Shown here in pieces: positions 56,230 to 64,000 of a stretch of 64,000 nt of DNA. The notes beneath the pieces are model-generated. The model saw nothing but the letters and a program-made list of their open reading frames with translations. It ran no database searches and was not told the origin of the DNA. Position numbers and translations under genes: made by a program. How positions within the stretch are numbered: position 1 is the first letter of the stretch; every line of letters begins with the position of its first letter. This DNA is from Psychromonas sp. psych-6C06 (GTDB taxonomy: Bacteria; Pseudomonadota; Gammaproteobacteria; Enterobacterales; Psychromonadaceae): contig NZ_PIZM01000006.1 of assembly GCF_002835465.1 (NCBI RefSeq), positions 310,001 through 374,000 of the forward strand. The letters run 5' to 3'.

Positions 56230-57495
56230 ATGGATATTTTAGCAGTACACGGCGAAACTTTAGTTATTTTTGCTGCTGTTGTAGGCTTTTTGATGGCTTG
56301 GGGTATTGGTGCAAATGATGTTGCCAATGCAATGGGGACATCAGTTGGGTCAAAAGCACTTACTATTAAACAAGCAATCATCATTGCGATGATCTTTGAG
56401 TTTGCTGGTGCATACTTAGCGGGTGGAGAAGTAACTTCAACGATTCGTAAAGGTATCATTGATGCAACTTATTATGTTGACCAACCTGAGTTGCTGGTCT
56501 TTGGTATGACCGCCGCTTTACTTGCCGCTGGTACATGGTTAATTATCGCATCGTATTATGGCTGGCCAGTTTCTACTACTCACTCTATCGTTGGTGCTAT
56601 TGTAGGATTCTCTGCCGTTGGTGTTGGCATGGACAGTGTGACATGGTCAAAAGTAGTTGGCATTATTGGTAGCTGGGTTATCACGCCACTTATATCGGGC
56701 ATAATCGCATACTTTATATTTATGAGTTCGCAAAAGTTGATATTTAACACTAAAGATCCTATCGATAATGCGAAGCGATATGTTCCTATCTATATGTTTT
56801 TAGCTGGTTTTGTAATGTCATTAGTGACCATTATTAAAGGCTTAAAACATGTCGGACTACACTTTGAAACAAGTAATGCATTTATCCTTGCTATTGTGAC
56901 AGGTGTGATTGTTGCGATTATCGGTAAAGTATTTATTAATCGTATCAAGATTGATCCGAAAGCTGATAAAAAGATGCACTTTGCGAATGTGGAAAAAATA
57001 TTTGCGGTATTGATGATTGTTACTGCATGTGCAATGGCCTTCGCCCATGGTTCAAACGACGTAGCTAATGCGATTGGTCCACTAGCTGCTGTTGTGAGTA
57101 TCGTTGGTCATAACGGTGAAATCGTTCCTAAATCGGAACTTGCTTGGTGGATTTTACCACTAGGTGGTGTAGGTATTATCTTAGGTCTCGCTATTTTCGG
57201 TAAACGTGTAATGGCAACTATCGGTACTGGTATTACTCATTTAACGCCAAGCCGCGGTTTTGCTGCTGAGCTAGCTGCCGCTTCAACGGTCGTTATTGCA
57301 TCAGGTACTGGTTTACCTATTTCTACCACTCAAACCCTCGTGGGCGCGGTCTTAGGTGTAGGTATGGCCAGAGGTATCGCAGCATTAAACTTAGGCGTTG
57401 TTCGTAATATCGTTATCTCATGGGTAGTAACACTGCCAGTTGGTGCTGGTTTATCTATCGTATTCTTCTACGGATTAAAAAATATGTTTAGCTAA
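56230..57495 (+). CDS. pit: PiT-family inorganic phosphate transporter
   Basis: 421 residues with about 10 to 11 helices. Two PiT repeats each carry GANDVANAMGTSVGSKALT (near 30) and HGSNDVANAIGPLAAV (near 277), and both halves also have PVSTTHSIVG and PISTTQTLVG. Moves metal-phosphate or phosphate with H+ or Na+. Good ribosome site TAGGAG. A strong terminator follows. No Pho box was recognised upstream of the operon. Confidence 0.96.
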   Translation: MDILAVHGETLVIFAAVVGFLMAWGIGANDVANAMGTSVGSKALTIKQAIIIAMIFEFAGAYLAGGEVTSTIRKGIIDATYYVDQPELLVFGMTAALLAAGTWLIIASYYGWPVSTTHSIVGAIVGFSAVGVGMDSVTWSKVVGIIGSWVITPLISGIIAYFIFMSSQKLIFNTKDPIDNAKRYVPIYMFLAGFVMSLVTIIKGLKHVGLHFETSNAFILAIVTGVIVAIIGKVFINRIKIDPKADKKMHFANVEKIFAVLMIVTACAMAFAHGSNDVANAIGPLAAVVSIVGHNGEIVPKSELAWWILPLGGVGIILGLAIFGKRVMATIGTGITHLTPSRGFAAELAAASTVVIASGTGLPISTTQTLVGAVLGVGMARGIAALNLGVVRNIVISWVVTLPVGAGLSIVFFYGLKNMFS

Positions 57496-57518
57496 TTAGT
57501 CCGCTAAGCAGTAATGTG

Positions 57519-57543
57519 AAAGAGAGCTTCGGCTCTCTTTTTT
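57519..57543 (+). terminator. Terminator of the PhoU-like/pit operon
   Basis: AAGAGAGC-TTCG-GCTCTCTTTTTT: stem with a stable TTCG loop and T-run. Confidence 0.9.
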
Positions 57544-57609
57544 GTTAATCGCACTTTTACTTAAATGTAATTGCTTTAAAATAACCGCAGTCTTTATTCT
57601 TGGTAACAG

Positions 57610-58227
57610 GTGAACCCTTTGAAAAAATTTAAAATGCTTTTTGCAACACTACTGGCAACGGTCTCGATGAATACTTTCGCTGAGGTGCGTTATATCAGTG
57701 ATGACGTTTTTATCTATCTACACTCAGGACCAAGCTTAGAATATCGCATTATTGGTACATTAAAAGTTGGCACACAGGTAGATACTTTAAAGTACGATGA
57801 GAAAACCAAGTTCATGCAGGTAAAGTCTGAAACCGGCCGTGTGGGGTGGATGAAGTCTTCTGAATTACAAGCAACACTGCCAGCTAAAAGCTTACTACCT
57901 ACTGTGCAGGAAAAGTTAGTCGCAGCTGAAGAAAAATTAGCTAACATTGCGGCTGAAAATGCTGCTAGCCTTGCTGATAAAGAGCAACTGTTTCAAGAGC
58001 AAATTATACAGGTTGATAATTTAGAGCAGGAAAAGGCATCATTACAGCAACAAATTTTAGATCTTAAAGCGCGTAATTTAGAGTTGGACTTATTGCAAGA
58101 AACGAAAGAGTCACGCATTCAAATGGAATGGTTGCTTAATGGTGGTGGGGTGTTATTTTTTGGATTGTTAATTGGCTTATTAATTCCTTTTCTACCACGC
58201 CGTAAAAAACGTACTAATAACTGGTAA
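57610..58227 (+). CDS. SH3-domain membrane protein YgiM family (TIGR04211)
   Basis: About 205 residues. Signal-like N-terminus (FKMLFATLLATVSMNTFA), then a bacterial SH3 domain (VRYISDDVFIYLHSGPSLEYRIIGTLKVGTQVDTL...GRVGWMKSSEL), a long coiled coil (about 105-170) and one C-terminal TM helix with a basic tail. Start is ambiguous: GTG 57610, or TTG 57619, which has AGGTGA five bases before it. ygiF and ygiM are often near each other in related genomes. Probably an envelope protein; exact role unknown. Confidence 0.85.
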   Translation: MNPLKKFKMLFATLLATVSMNTFAEVRYISDDVFIYLHSGPSLEYRIIGTLKVGTQVDTLKYDEKTKFMQVKSETGRVGWMKSSELQATLPAKSLLPTVQEKLVAAEEKLANIAAENAASLADKEQLFQEQIIQVDNLEQEKASLQQQILDLKARNLELDLLQETKESRIQMEWLLNGGGVLFFGLLIGLLIPFLPRRKKRTNNW

Positions 58228-58237
58228 TTGAAAAGAA

Positions 58238-58267
58238 GCTGACAGCTGATAGTTTTCAGCTGTCAGC
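58238..58267. repeat. Perfect 12-bp hairpin after ygiM
   Basis: GCTGACAGCTGA-TAGTTT-TCAGCTGTCAGC. It has no T-run, so it is not a standard terminator. It is made of AGCTGAC-type heptads and resembles 21096-21130. Confidence 0.7.
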
Positions 58268-58350
58268 GAGTAATAGCTAAAGAGTCCTTCTTGCTTGTTA
58301 AAGCTTGCTCTTCCTACTAAGCACCACAGCGCTTTCTCTATTCTATTATT

Positions 58351-58476
58351 ATAGCTTATAGCTTATAGCTTATAGCTTCTAGCTTCTAGCTTCTAGCTTC
58401 TAGCTTCTAGCTTATGGCTTCTAGCTGACAGCTAATAACTGACAGCTAATAACTGACAGCTGATAGCTAATAACCT
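58351..58476. repeat. Heptanucleotide tandem array, 18 units
   Basis: Continuous 7-bp register without slips: four ATAGCTT, five CTAGCTT, one ATGGCTT, one CTAGCTG, then alternating ACAGCTA/ATAACTG units, ACAGCTG, ATAGCTA and ATAACCT. Nearly every unit carries AGCT, so on either strand it reads (AGCTNNN)n. It ends exactly at the gspB stop triplet (58477). Confidence 0.9.
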
Positions 58477-59247
58477 CTAATACCCTTTCCAGTCCGTTAA
58501 CGACTCTACACTAAAGCTTTGTCTTTCTAAGCGGAAAATACTTCGCTGAGGCTGTATTTCAATGAGTTCTAACTGTCCTGTACTATCAAACTCACCTTCT
58601 GTAAGCTTTTCACCGTTGATGCGAATCCACCTATCAGCAACCACTGATGAGTACATATGCGAGTCGTAACGGATAAGTGGTACTTTATTTTGAAAGTCAC
58701 TGCTCATGTCTCGAATATCGCTGCCATCATTCATCCCTTCTTCGGGAGTGAAGTCATCTTTTATTTCACTATTTTCTTCAATTTCGCTTAACAGAAGTGC
58801 TAATTCAAAGCGTTTTTTGAGATCGTTTGGCGTATCTTCATAATCTACTTCAGTTGATGTGTTTTCTTCATTAAGTGAGATAACTTGTTGTGAATTGTCT
58901 TCCTCTTCAATCACTTCCTCTTCCTGAACAGATACGGTTTTAGGTGCTTGAACTGTTATTTCTGCCTTAGGTGCTTGCGTTGGAAGTGGTTTAGTATCAA
59001 ATGTTACTTGCACCATGTGGTTCTTTTGAGGTTGCTGTGTGACGATGTTATTCATTGCCGGTGCCACTTTAGCTGGTGGGTTAAGCAATAAATATATCAG
59101 CGCGCTTAATAATACGATGATCACGAGTAATGCCGCAGAAATAATCACTTTCCATTGCATGAATATATTCACTTTAGGGGCGACCGGTGGGGGAGTCCCT
59201 GTCTGGTCAAAATTACTTTTTTGTAATGCTTGTAAAATAGTCGACAT
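58477..59247 (-). CDS. gspB: GspB/ExeB-type general secretion protein
   Basis: 256 residues. Start MSTILQALQKSNFDQ, one TM helix (about 32-54), a Pro- and Glu-rich spacer and a C-terminal T2SSB-like domain (PLIRYDSHMYSSVVADRWIRINGEKLTEGEFDSTGQLELIEIQPQRSIFRLERQSF). It works with ExeA/GspA to place the secretin in the peptidoglycan layer. Its ATG overlaps the exeA stop (TAATG). The heptad array begins immediately after its stop. Confidence 0.9.
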   Translation of the reverse strand: MSTILQALQKSNFDQTGTPPPVAPKVNIFMQWKVIISAALLVIIVLLSALIYLLLNPPAKVAPAMNNIVTQQPQKNHMVQVTFDTKPLPTQAPKAEITVQAPKTVSVQEEEVIEEEDNSQQVISLNEENTSTEVDYEDTPNDLKKRFELALLLSEIEENSEIKDDFTPEEGMNDGSDIRDMSSDFQNKVPLIRYDSHMYSSVVADRWIRINGEKLTEGEFDSTGQLELIEIQPQRSIFRLERQSFSVESLTDWKGY

Positions 59248-60842
59248 TAGTTTGCTTCCTGCAATAATCGAGGTGAATCGGGCGAAGCGATCTGCATTAG
59301 TGGCATCAATGTACGTGGTCCTACAATACCATCGTCCATAAGTCCTTGCTCACGTTGAAATGCACTCACCTGCTCTAGTAAACGTAGGTCAAAGCGAGTT
59401 TTATTTTCGCTAGACCATCCCTGTTCTTTGTTAAGTTGATTGGCTAACCAAGTCACTTTTTCGCCCTCTTGCCCAAACTTAATGGCCCCATTTAATGGGA
59501 AGGGAGCTTTCCATATTAACGTGCTTTCGCCTGTCCAATATTGTTGAAACCACGCTTCTGTGACATAGATGAGGTTACCATTTATAAGTAGTTGATAGTT
59601 GTCTGCGATCTTGTAAATGACCGCGTACACTTCATCTTTATTGTTATTAGCTAAGCGGATTACACTTGGATAATTTAACTGTTTAAGTTGCTCTAGGTTA
59701 ACTTTACGTTCATAACAATTCATTAATGCACTGTTATTTTGTTGGCAACTGATAGCGTTGCTATTTACCTGATATCCCCATACGGAATATAAACTTGTTA
59801 ACGCATTTTGATAGTTGCTGTTACTCAGGTCTAGCTGTGGGTAGGCATTAAACCACTCGCTACCTAAGGCAACATGCTCTTGCTCATCAAACGATAAGCT
59901 TTTTTTCAGAGTGACTAAAGCGTCATCGGGGATTAAGCGCTGTATAATTTGTGGTGCTTGCCAGAGAGTCAATGCAATTAATGCGACTAATGCAGGAATT
60001 CGCCATTTGGTCAGCAAGGATTTTGACTTCGTCTTATGGTGTTCAAAATGCACTTCTCGGCTAGCTTGCTTGACCATTTTTAGAGTAACAATATGGCTAT
60101 CTTCGGTATAAGCTGCCAATAAGCTGCGATCACAAAGAATATTCGTTAAACGTGGAGTGCCTTTACACTTCCTAAAGATCTCTTGTAGCGCGGATTTATC
60201 AAAAATAGCATGCATTGACCCGGCAATATTAAGTCGATGCTGAATATACAGATTGCTTTCTTGCTGTGTTAAAGAGAGAAGGTGGTAACGTGCTGTTATT
60301 CGCTGTGCTAATTGGCGAAATTCAGCCTGCTTTAGCTTCTCCTGTAACTCTGTTTGACCAATTAAAATAACCTGTAATGGTTTTTTATCGTTAGTTTCGA
60401 TGTTAGTAAGCAAGCGAAGTTGTTCAAGCGCTGCAAAACTAAGGTGTTGTGCTTCATCGATAATGACAATGGTATGGCGATTTTGTAAACAGTTTGCAAT
60501 CATCCATGTGGTCAGTTCATTGAAAAGAGAGCGTAGATTGTTTTTCTGATATTGAATATTAAAGCTATCGCAAATCGTCGACAGTAATTCAATCTCACTT
60601 AAAGCTGGATTAAGAATAAAAGCAATATCGCTATCATCGCTCATATGTTCGACCAAAGAGCGACAAATAGTGGTTTTTCCCGTCCCCACTTCACCTGTTA
60701 GTAGTGCAAAACCGCCATGACCTTTTAAGCCTTCTTTGAGATGGTCAATCGCCTCTTTATGACGTTCACTCAAAAAAAGAAAGTTAGGATCCGGTGAAAT
60801 GGAAAAAGGTTTTATTTTTAATGAAAAAAATTCTTGGTACAT
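59247..60842 (-). CDS. gspA: ExeA/GspA-type secretion ATPase with peptidoglycan-binding domain
   Basis: 531 residues from ATG 60842 (MYQEFFSLKIKPFSISPDP); an upstream frame of 21 codons is not conserved. AAA ATPase: Walker A GEVGTGKT at 50-57, Walker B VIIDEAQHLS (D129, E130). TM helix about 270-288. The C-terminus carries a PG_binding_1 domain (FDLRLLEQVSAFQREQGLMDDGIVGPRTLMPLM). Uses ATP and peptidoglycan binding to assemble the type II secretion secretin. Coupled to gspB. Confidence 0.93.
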   Translation of the reverse strand: MYQEFFSLKIKPFSISPDPNFLFLSERHKEAIDHLKEGLKGHGGFALLTGEVGTGKTTICRSLVEHMSDDSDIAFILNPALSEIELLSTICDSFNIQYQKNNLRSLFNELTTWMIANCLQNRHTIVIIDEAQHLSFAALEQLRLLTNIETNDKKPLQVILIGQTELQEKLKQAEFRQLAQRITARYHLLSLTQQESNLYIQHRLNIAGSMHAIFDKSALQEIFRKCKGTPRLTNILCDRSLLAAYTEDSHIVTLKMVKQASREVHFEHHKTKSKSLLTKWRIPALVALIALTLWQAPQIIQRLIPDDALVTLKKSLSFDEQEHVALGSEWFNAYPQLDLSNSNYQNALTSLYSVWGYQVNSNAISCQQNNSALMNCYERKVNLEQLKQLNYPSVIRLANNNKDEVYAVIYKIADNYQLLINGNLIYVTEAWFQQYWTGESTLIWKAPFPLNGAIKFGQEGEKVTWLANQLNKEQGWSSENKTRFDLRLLEQVSAFQREQGLMDDGIVGPRTLMPLMQIASPDSPRLLQEAN

Positions 60843-60948
60843 AAATAACCTAAAGAAATAAAAGTATCGTCCGTGATGCGGGTATTTTAACTGATTGTGA
60901 GACAAACAGGAAAAAACAAAGTTGCAATTTGCTATGTCAGAAATACTT

Positions 60949-62286
60949 TTATTCTATATCGCGGTGTATCGTTTTGTAATCTTTAATCCAAGGGTCTATT
61001 TTAGGGAACTGATTTTGAAACTCTTTACTCGCAAGCTTGGCCATTTTATAGGTATGAAAAGTGCCTAATAAAATAATATATTTGGACTTTTTAGATGTAA
61101 CACCATGGTAGAGATATGTCTTTCCTTTTAATCTTGGATACTCGTCGAAAAAACGCTCCACAGAGCTTTCATTTGGTAATGCGGCTAGTTGCAAACTATA
61201 ACTACTGCTTGGCATGGCTAATAAAGTACCTACGGCGGTAAGCGTTGTAACCGACGGTGGATTGCCCGAGGCATCTACTTGTTCGCTGACCGCTGGGCTT
61301 GGCTGTGTATTGGCATTATTTATTATTTTTAACCACTCTTTTTGCATTGCCTGTTCTTCAGAGTCTTTAAAGTAATTAGCAATTGCAGGCGCCTGCGAAT
61401 TGATAATAAACACTGTTAAGATTACCGAAACAATTGCCACGCTATGGGGTATGTAGGGCGCAAAAGGGTGCGGGTGTTTAGGAAGTTCAGCTTCGCTAAT
61501 CGCTTGCTTAGCAATAGGTGCGCTAATGCTAATAGATGATTGTGTATAAGCACTTAACAAACAACGATCGCATATCTGGTTAATAAGCTTTGGAATACCA
61601 CGACTGGCTTTATAAATGACGGGTATAGATTGCGGATCAAATATTGGTCCTTTGGCGCCAGAACGATTAAGGCGATGGTGAATATAAAAGCTAGTTTCTT
61701 GTTTGTTTAAGCCTCGCAAATGATAGCGGGCAGTTATACGCTGCGATAGTTGGCGTAACTCTTTTGTTAACAGCTTCTTTTGTAGGTCAGTTTGACCGAC
61801 AAGAATAATTTGCAGTGGCTTTTGGTTATCAGACTCGATATTGGTTAATAGGCGTAATTGCTCTAAAACATTAAACGAAAGGTGCTGTGCTTCATCAATT
61901 AATACAATTGCATGGCGTCCATGTTGGTGATTCTCTAACATCCATGAAGCTAGGGCATCAAACATTACTTTAAGAGAGATGTTATCGCGATCGTAACTGA
62001 TAGAGAATTGGTTACAAATTTCAACAAGCAAAGCAATTTCAGACACCGCTGGATTAGTAATGGAAGCAACATCTGTATCGGCTGGCATATCTTGTAATAG
62101 AAAGCGACAAACACTGGTTTTTCCCGTGCCGACTTCTCCTGTTAAAACAACAAACCCGCCATTACCTTGTAGTCCGTACGTAAGGTGGGCAAGGGCCTCT
62201 TTATGTTGTTCGGTAAAAAACAAAAAATCAGGCTCAGGCGCAATTGAAAATGGCTGCTGATTTAATGAAAAAAATTCCTGGTACAT
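60949..62286 (-). CDS. ExeA-like AAA ATPase with C-terminal SPOR domain
   Basis: 445 residues, a paralogue of the next gene. MYQEFFSLNQQPFSIAPEPDFLFF and Walker A GEVGTGKT (50-57), Walker B VLIDEAQHLSFNVLEQLRLLTNIES are nearly the same in the ATPase part. After a TM helix (about 280-300) the C-terminus differs: SYSLQLAALPNESSVERFFDEYP...YIILLGTFHTYKMAKLASKEFQNQFP reads as a SPOR domain. Both tails should bind peptidoglycan but different forms of it. The 106-bp gap to the second gene suggests a shared transcript. Confidence 0.88.
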   Translation of the reverse strand: MYQEFFSLNQQPFSIAPEPDFLFFTEQHKEALAHLTYGLQGNGGFVVLTGEVGTGKTSVCRFLLQDMPADTDVASITNPAVSEIALLVEICNQFSISYDRDNISLKVMFDALASWMLENHQHGRHAIVLIDEAQHLSFNVLEQLRLLTNIESDNQKPLQIILVGQTDLQKKLLTKELRQLSQRITARYHLRGLNKQETSFYIHHRLNRSGAKGPIFDPQSIPVIYKASRGIPKLINQICDRCLLSAYTQSSISISAPIAKQAISEAELPKHPHPFAPYIPHSVAIVSVILTVFIINSQAPAIANYFKDSEEQAMQKEWLKIINNANTQPSPAVSEQVDASGNPPSVTTLTAVGTLLAMPSSSYSLQLAALPNESSVERFFDEYPRLKGKTYLYHGVTSKKSKYIILLGTFHTYKMAKLASKEFQNQFPKIDPWIKDYKTIHRDIE

Positions 62287-62577
62287 GTTAAACCCAAAAT
62301 GAGAGTGAGAACCTAATAAATATTTTAATTAGCCATGCGACTTCAGGCGCAAAGTCTGCTGGTAAATAGTCCGAGATGCCTGCTTTATCGCTTGCACTAC
62401 GTTGTGTTATTGGAAAACTGGATCACAATAAAAAGAGTTCTATTTTTAATTTAATCCAAGATTTCGCAAGTTACGGTTGATATCTTCGGTCAGTACCGGC
62501 ATCCGAGCTAGTGCCTGACAAAGCATCTTGAGGTAACATGGGTATAATAACTAAAATAGCAAGCGAAGGGGAAAACA

Positions 62578-63807
62578 ATGCGTAAATTTTTGGTCGGGGG
62601 CGCAGTTCGCGATAAATTATTACAGCTTAGCGTTAAAGATTGCGACTACATGGTGGTGGGATCAACGCCAGAGGAACTGTTATCACTTGGTTATCAGCAG
62701 GTAGGAAAAGATTTCCCTGTTTTTTTACACCCACAAACCGGTGACGAGTATGCGCTCGCTCGTACAGAGCGAAAAGCGGGCAGTGGTTACAATGGCTTTA
62801 GCTGCTACAGTGGCCAAGATGTTACCCTTGAAGAGGATTTAATTCGACGCGATTTAACCATTAATGCCATTGCTGAAGATGAGCATGGCGAACGCTTTGA
62901 CCCTTATCATGGTCAGCAAGATATTAAAGATAAAATACTACGACATGTTTCACCTGCTTTTAGCGAAGACCCCTTACGAGTATTGCGTGTCGCACGTTTT
63001 GCAGCGCGTTTTCACTCACTTGGTTTTAGCATTGCATCAGAAACAATGCATTTGATGCAACAGTTGAGTGAAAGTGGTGAATTAAGTTATTTAACCCCAG
63101 AGCGCGTATGGACTGAAACGGAAAAAGCATTAGCGACAGGGGCACCACAGATCTATTTCCAAGTATTGCGTGATTGTGGTGCACTAGAACACCTCTTTCC
63201 TGAAATTGATAATCTATTTGGTGTTCCGGGACCTAAACGATGGCACCCAGAAATAGATACCGGCATTCACACTTTGATGGTTGTTGAGCAATCGGTTTTG
63301 TTATCGGATGATATTGCATTTCGATTTGCTTGTTTAGTGCATGACTTAGGCAAGGCGTTAACACCGAAAGATAAATGGCCAAGTCATAAAGGGCATGGTT
63401 TTTTAGGCCTCGCTGTCATTAAACGGTTATGTAAACGCCTTAAGGTACCCAATGACTGTCGCGATTTAGCGTTAATGGTCAGTGAGCATCATACTTTGAT
63501 TCACAGTGCATTTGAGCTCAAGCCGAGCACCCTGTTAAAGCTGATGAATAGCTGTGATGCATGGCGAAAACCAGAACGTTTTTTGCAGATGTTGCAGTGT
63601 TGCATTGCAGACTCAAAAGGGCGAACAGGTTTTGAAAATAAGCCTTACCCAAGTGCCGATTATGTCTGGCAAGCATTTCAGGCAGCTTTAACTGTGGATG
63701 TGCAAGATATTATCAAACAAGGTATTCAAGGGGCTGAAATCAAAGAAGCATTACTTGATGCCCGGATTAAAGCGGTTGCTATTTACAAAGAAAATATCCA
63801 ACAATAG
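62578..63807 (+). CDS. cca: Multifunctional CCA tRNA nucleotidyltransferase
   Basis: Adds or repairs the 3' CCA of tRNA. It has 409 residues. Class II head: [10 protein letters not shown] with catalytic Asp21 and Asp23 (KDCDYMVVG), [16 protein letters not shown] and [18 protein letters not shown]-terminal HD domain ([15 protein letters not shown]) adds phosphatase and phosphodiesterase functions, as in gammaproteobacteria. The ATG follows AAGGGG. The 291 bp before it hold no recognised feature. Confidence 0.97.
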   Translation: MRKFLVGGAVRDKLLQLSVKDCDYMVVGSTPEELLSLGYQQVGKDFPVFLHPQTGDEYALARTERKAGSGYNGFSCYSGQDVTLEEDLIRRDLTINAIAEDEHGERFDPYHGQQDIKDKILRHVSPAFSEDPLRVLRVARFAARFHSLGFSIASETMHLMQQLSESGELSYLTPERVWTETEKALATGAPQIYFQVLRDCGALEHLFPEIDNLFGVPGPKRWHPEIDTGIHTLMVVEQSVLLSDDIAFRFACLVHDLGKALTPKDKWPSHKGHGFLGLAVIKRLCKRLKVPNDCRDLALMVSEHHTLIHSAFELKPSTLLKLMNSCDAWRKPERFLQMLQCCIADSKGRTGFENKPYPSADYVWQAFQAALTVDVQDIIKQGIQGAEIKEALLDARIKAVAIYKENIQQ

Positions 63808-63815
63808 AGGCTAAG

Positions 63816-64000
63816 ATGAGTCAATCATTAGCAACGATTAGTCTTGCAAACTTAGCCTTTGCCTTTATTCCGGTTGTGGTGGTTATTGTTATTATGTGTA
63901 AGTGGTCGTTAGATATAAAACGGCCCTTACATGCCTTCGCGCGTATGCTTGCGCAGCTTTTATTGGTGGGGTATTTTTTAACTTATCTTTTTGAAAGTGA
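63816..64000 (+). CDS. FetB/UPF0014-like membrane protein, N-terminal part
   Basis: Open from ATG 63816 (AGAGG site) to the window end, 61 codons. Two hydrophobic segments with ISLANLAFAFIPVVVVIVIM and RPLHAFARMLAQLLLVGYFLTYLFES; the middle resembles the RxxxQLLLVG motif of the FetB/UPF0014 ABC permease family linked to iron export. Eight bases separate it from the cca stop. The identification is tentative because most of it is outside the window. Confidence 0.6.
   Translation, partial: MSQSLATISLANLAFAFIPVVVVIVIMCKWSLDIKRPLHAFARMLAQLLLVGYFLTYLFES

Noticed and set aside
58351-58476. CRISPR-like array
   Set aside because: Units are 7 bp with no spacers and no cas genes; it is a simple heptad satellite.

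Overview
This window looks like a chromosomal segment of an AT-rich, marine, cold-adapted gammaproteobacterium, most like Psychromonas or a close Alteromonadales relative. This placement is inference from gene order and family type: mutS-pncC-recA, ffh-rpsP-rimM-trmD-rplS, tolC/nudF-cpdA-yqiA-parE, a FusA2-type EF-G, an NqrM protein for Na+-NQR maturation, a full menaquinone block and many sensory proteins. No rRNA, tRNA, CRISPR array, phage or intact transposase gene was seen. Both window edges cut a gene: a GAF histidine kinase at the left and a probable FetB-type permease at the right.

Layout. 1-6 kb: sensor kinase, mutS, pncC and recA, with two abutting LexA boxes in front of recA. 6-11.5 kb: a Cache-HAMP-HD-GYP protein, crp, yheU, a ruined beta-carbonic anhydrase gene and a small cytochrome c. 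12-18.4 kb: peroxiredoxin and the menaquinone genes menF-menD-menH-menB, with menA divergent. 18.6-23.8 kb: fusA2 followed by a second copy of its 3' end, a hotdog thioesterase, a DUF134/NifX-like/NqrM operon and endonuclease I. 23.7-28.8 kb: ypjD, ffh, the rpsP operon and a YbaN protein. 28.7-34.3 kb: a pseudo-receiver/cNMP-domain histidine kinase, hldE and a secreted astacin protease. 34.5-43.5 kb: tolC, nudF, cpdA, yqiA, parE, then a TRAP-type binding lipoprotein translationally coupled to a hybrid kinase. 44-53.7 kb: accessory metabolism and sensing (MscS-like, SDR, nitroreductase, LysR, CbiX, MATE, LRR-protein kinase, chemotaxis transducer). 53.8-64 kb: ygiF, a PhoU-like protein with a Pit transporter, ygiM, two tandem ExeA-type ATPases with GspB, and cca.

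The most unusual layer is between the genes. At least four families of short, non-coding, partly palindromic repeats (called A to D here) recur at several places, often stacked side by side. Family A has 18-bp perfect terminal inverted repeats bounded by TA, as expected for a MITE. These elements begin at, or supply, the stop codons of several genes (cytochrome c, nqrM, the SDR and the LRR-kinase), sit inside the carbonic anhydrase pseudogene, and occupy the place after recA where recX often lies. A separate 126-bp array of 18 heptanucleotide units (AGCTNNN type) ends exactly at the gspB stop codon, and a related piece lies near 21.1 kb.

Functional threads: DNA repair and SOS (mutS, recA), cyclic-nucleotide signalling (crp, cpdA, HD-GYP, cNMP-domain kinase), menaquinone synthesis, translation and SRP, phosphate/polyphosphate handling (ygiF, PhoU-like, pit) and envelope or secretion (tolC, exeA/gspB, hldE). 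Start codons were moved from the longest open frame where a ribosome-binding site and family length favoured an internal start. Repeat boundaries and identity statements come from reading by eye, not from a computed alignment.
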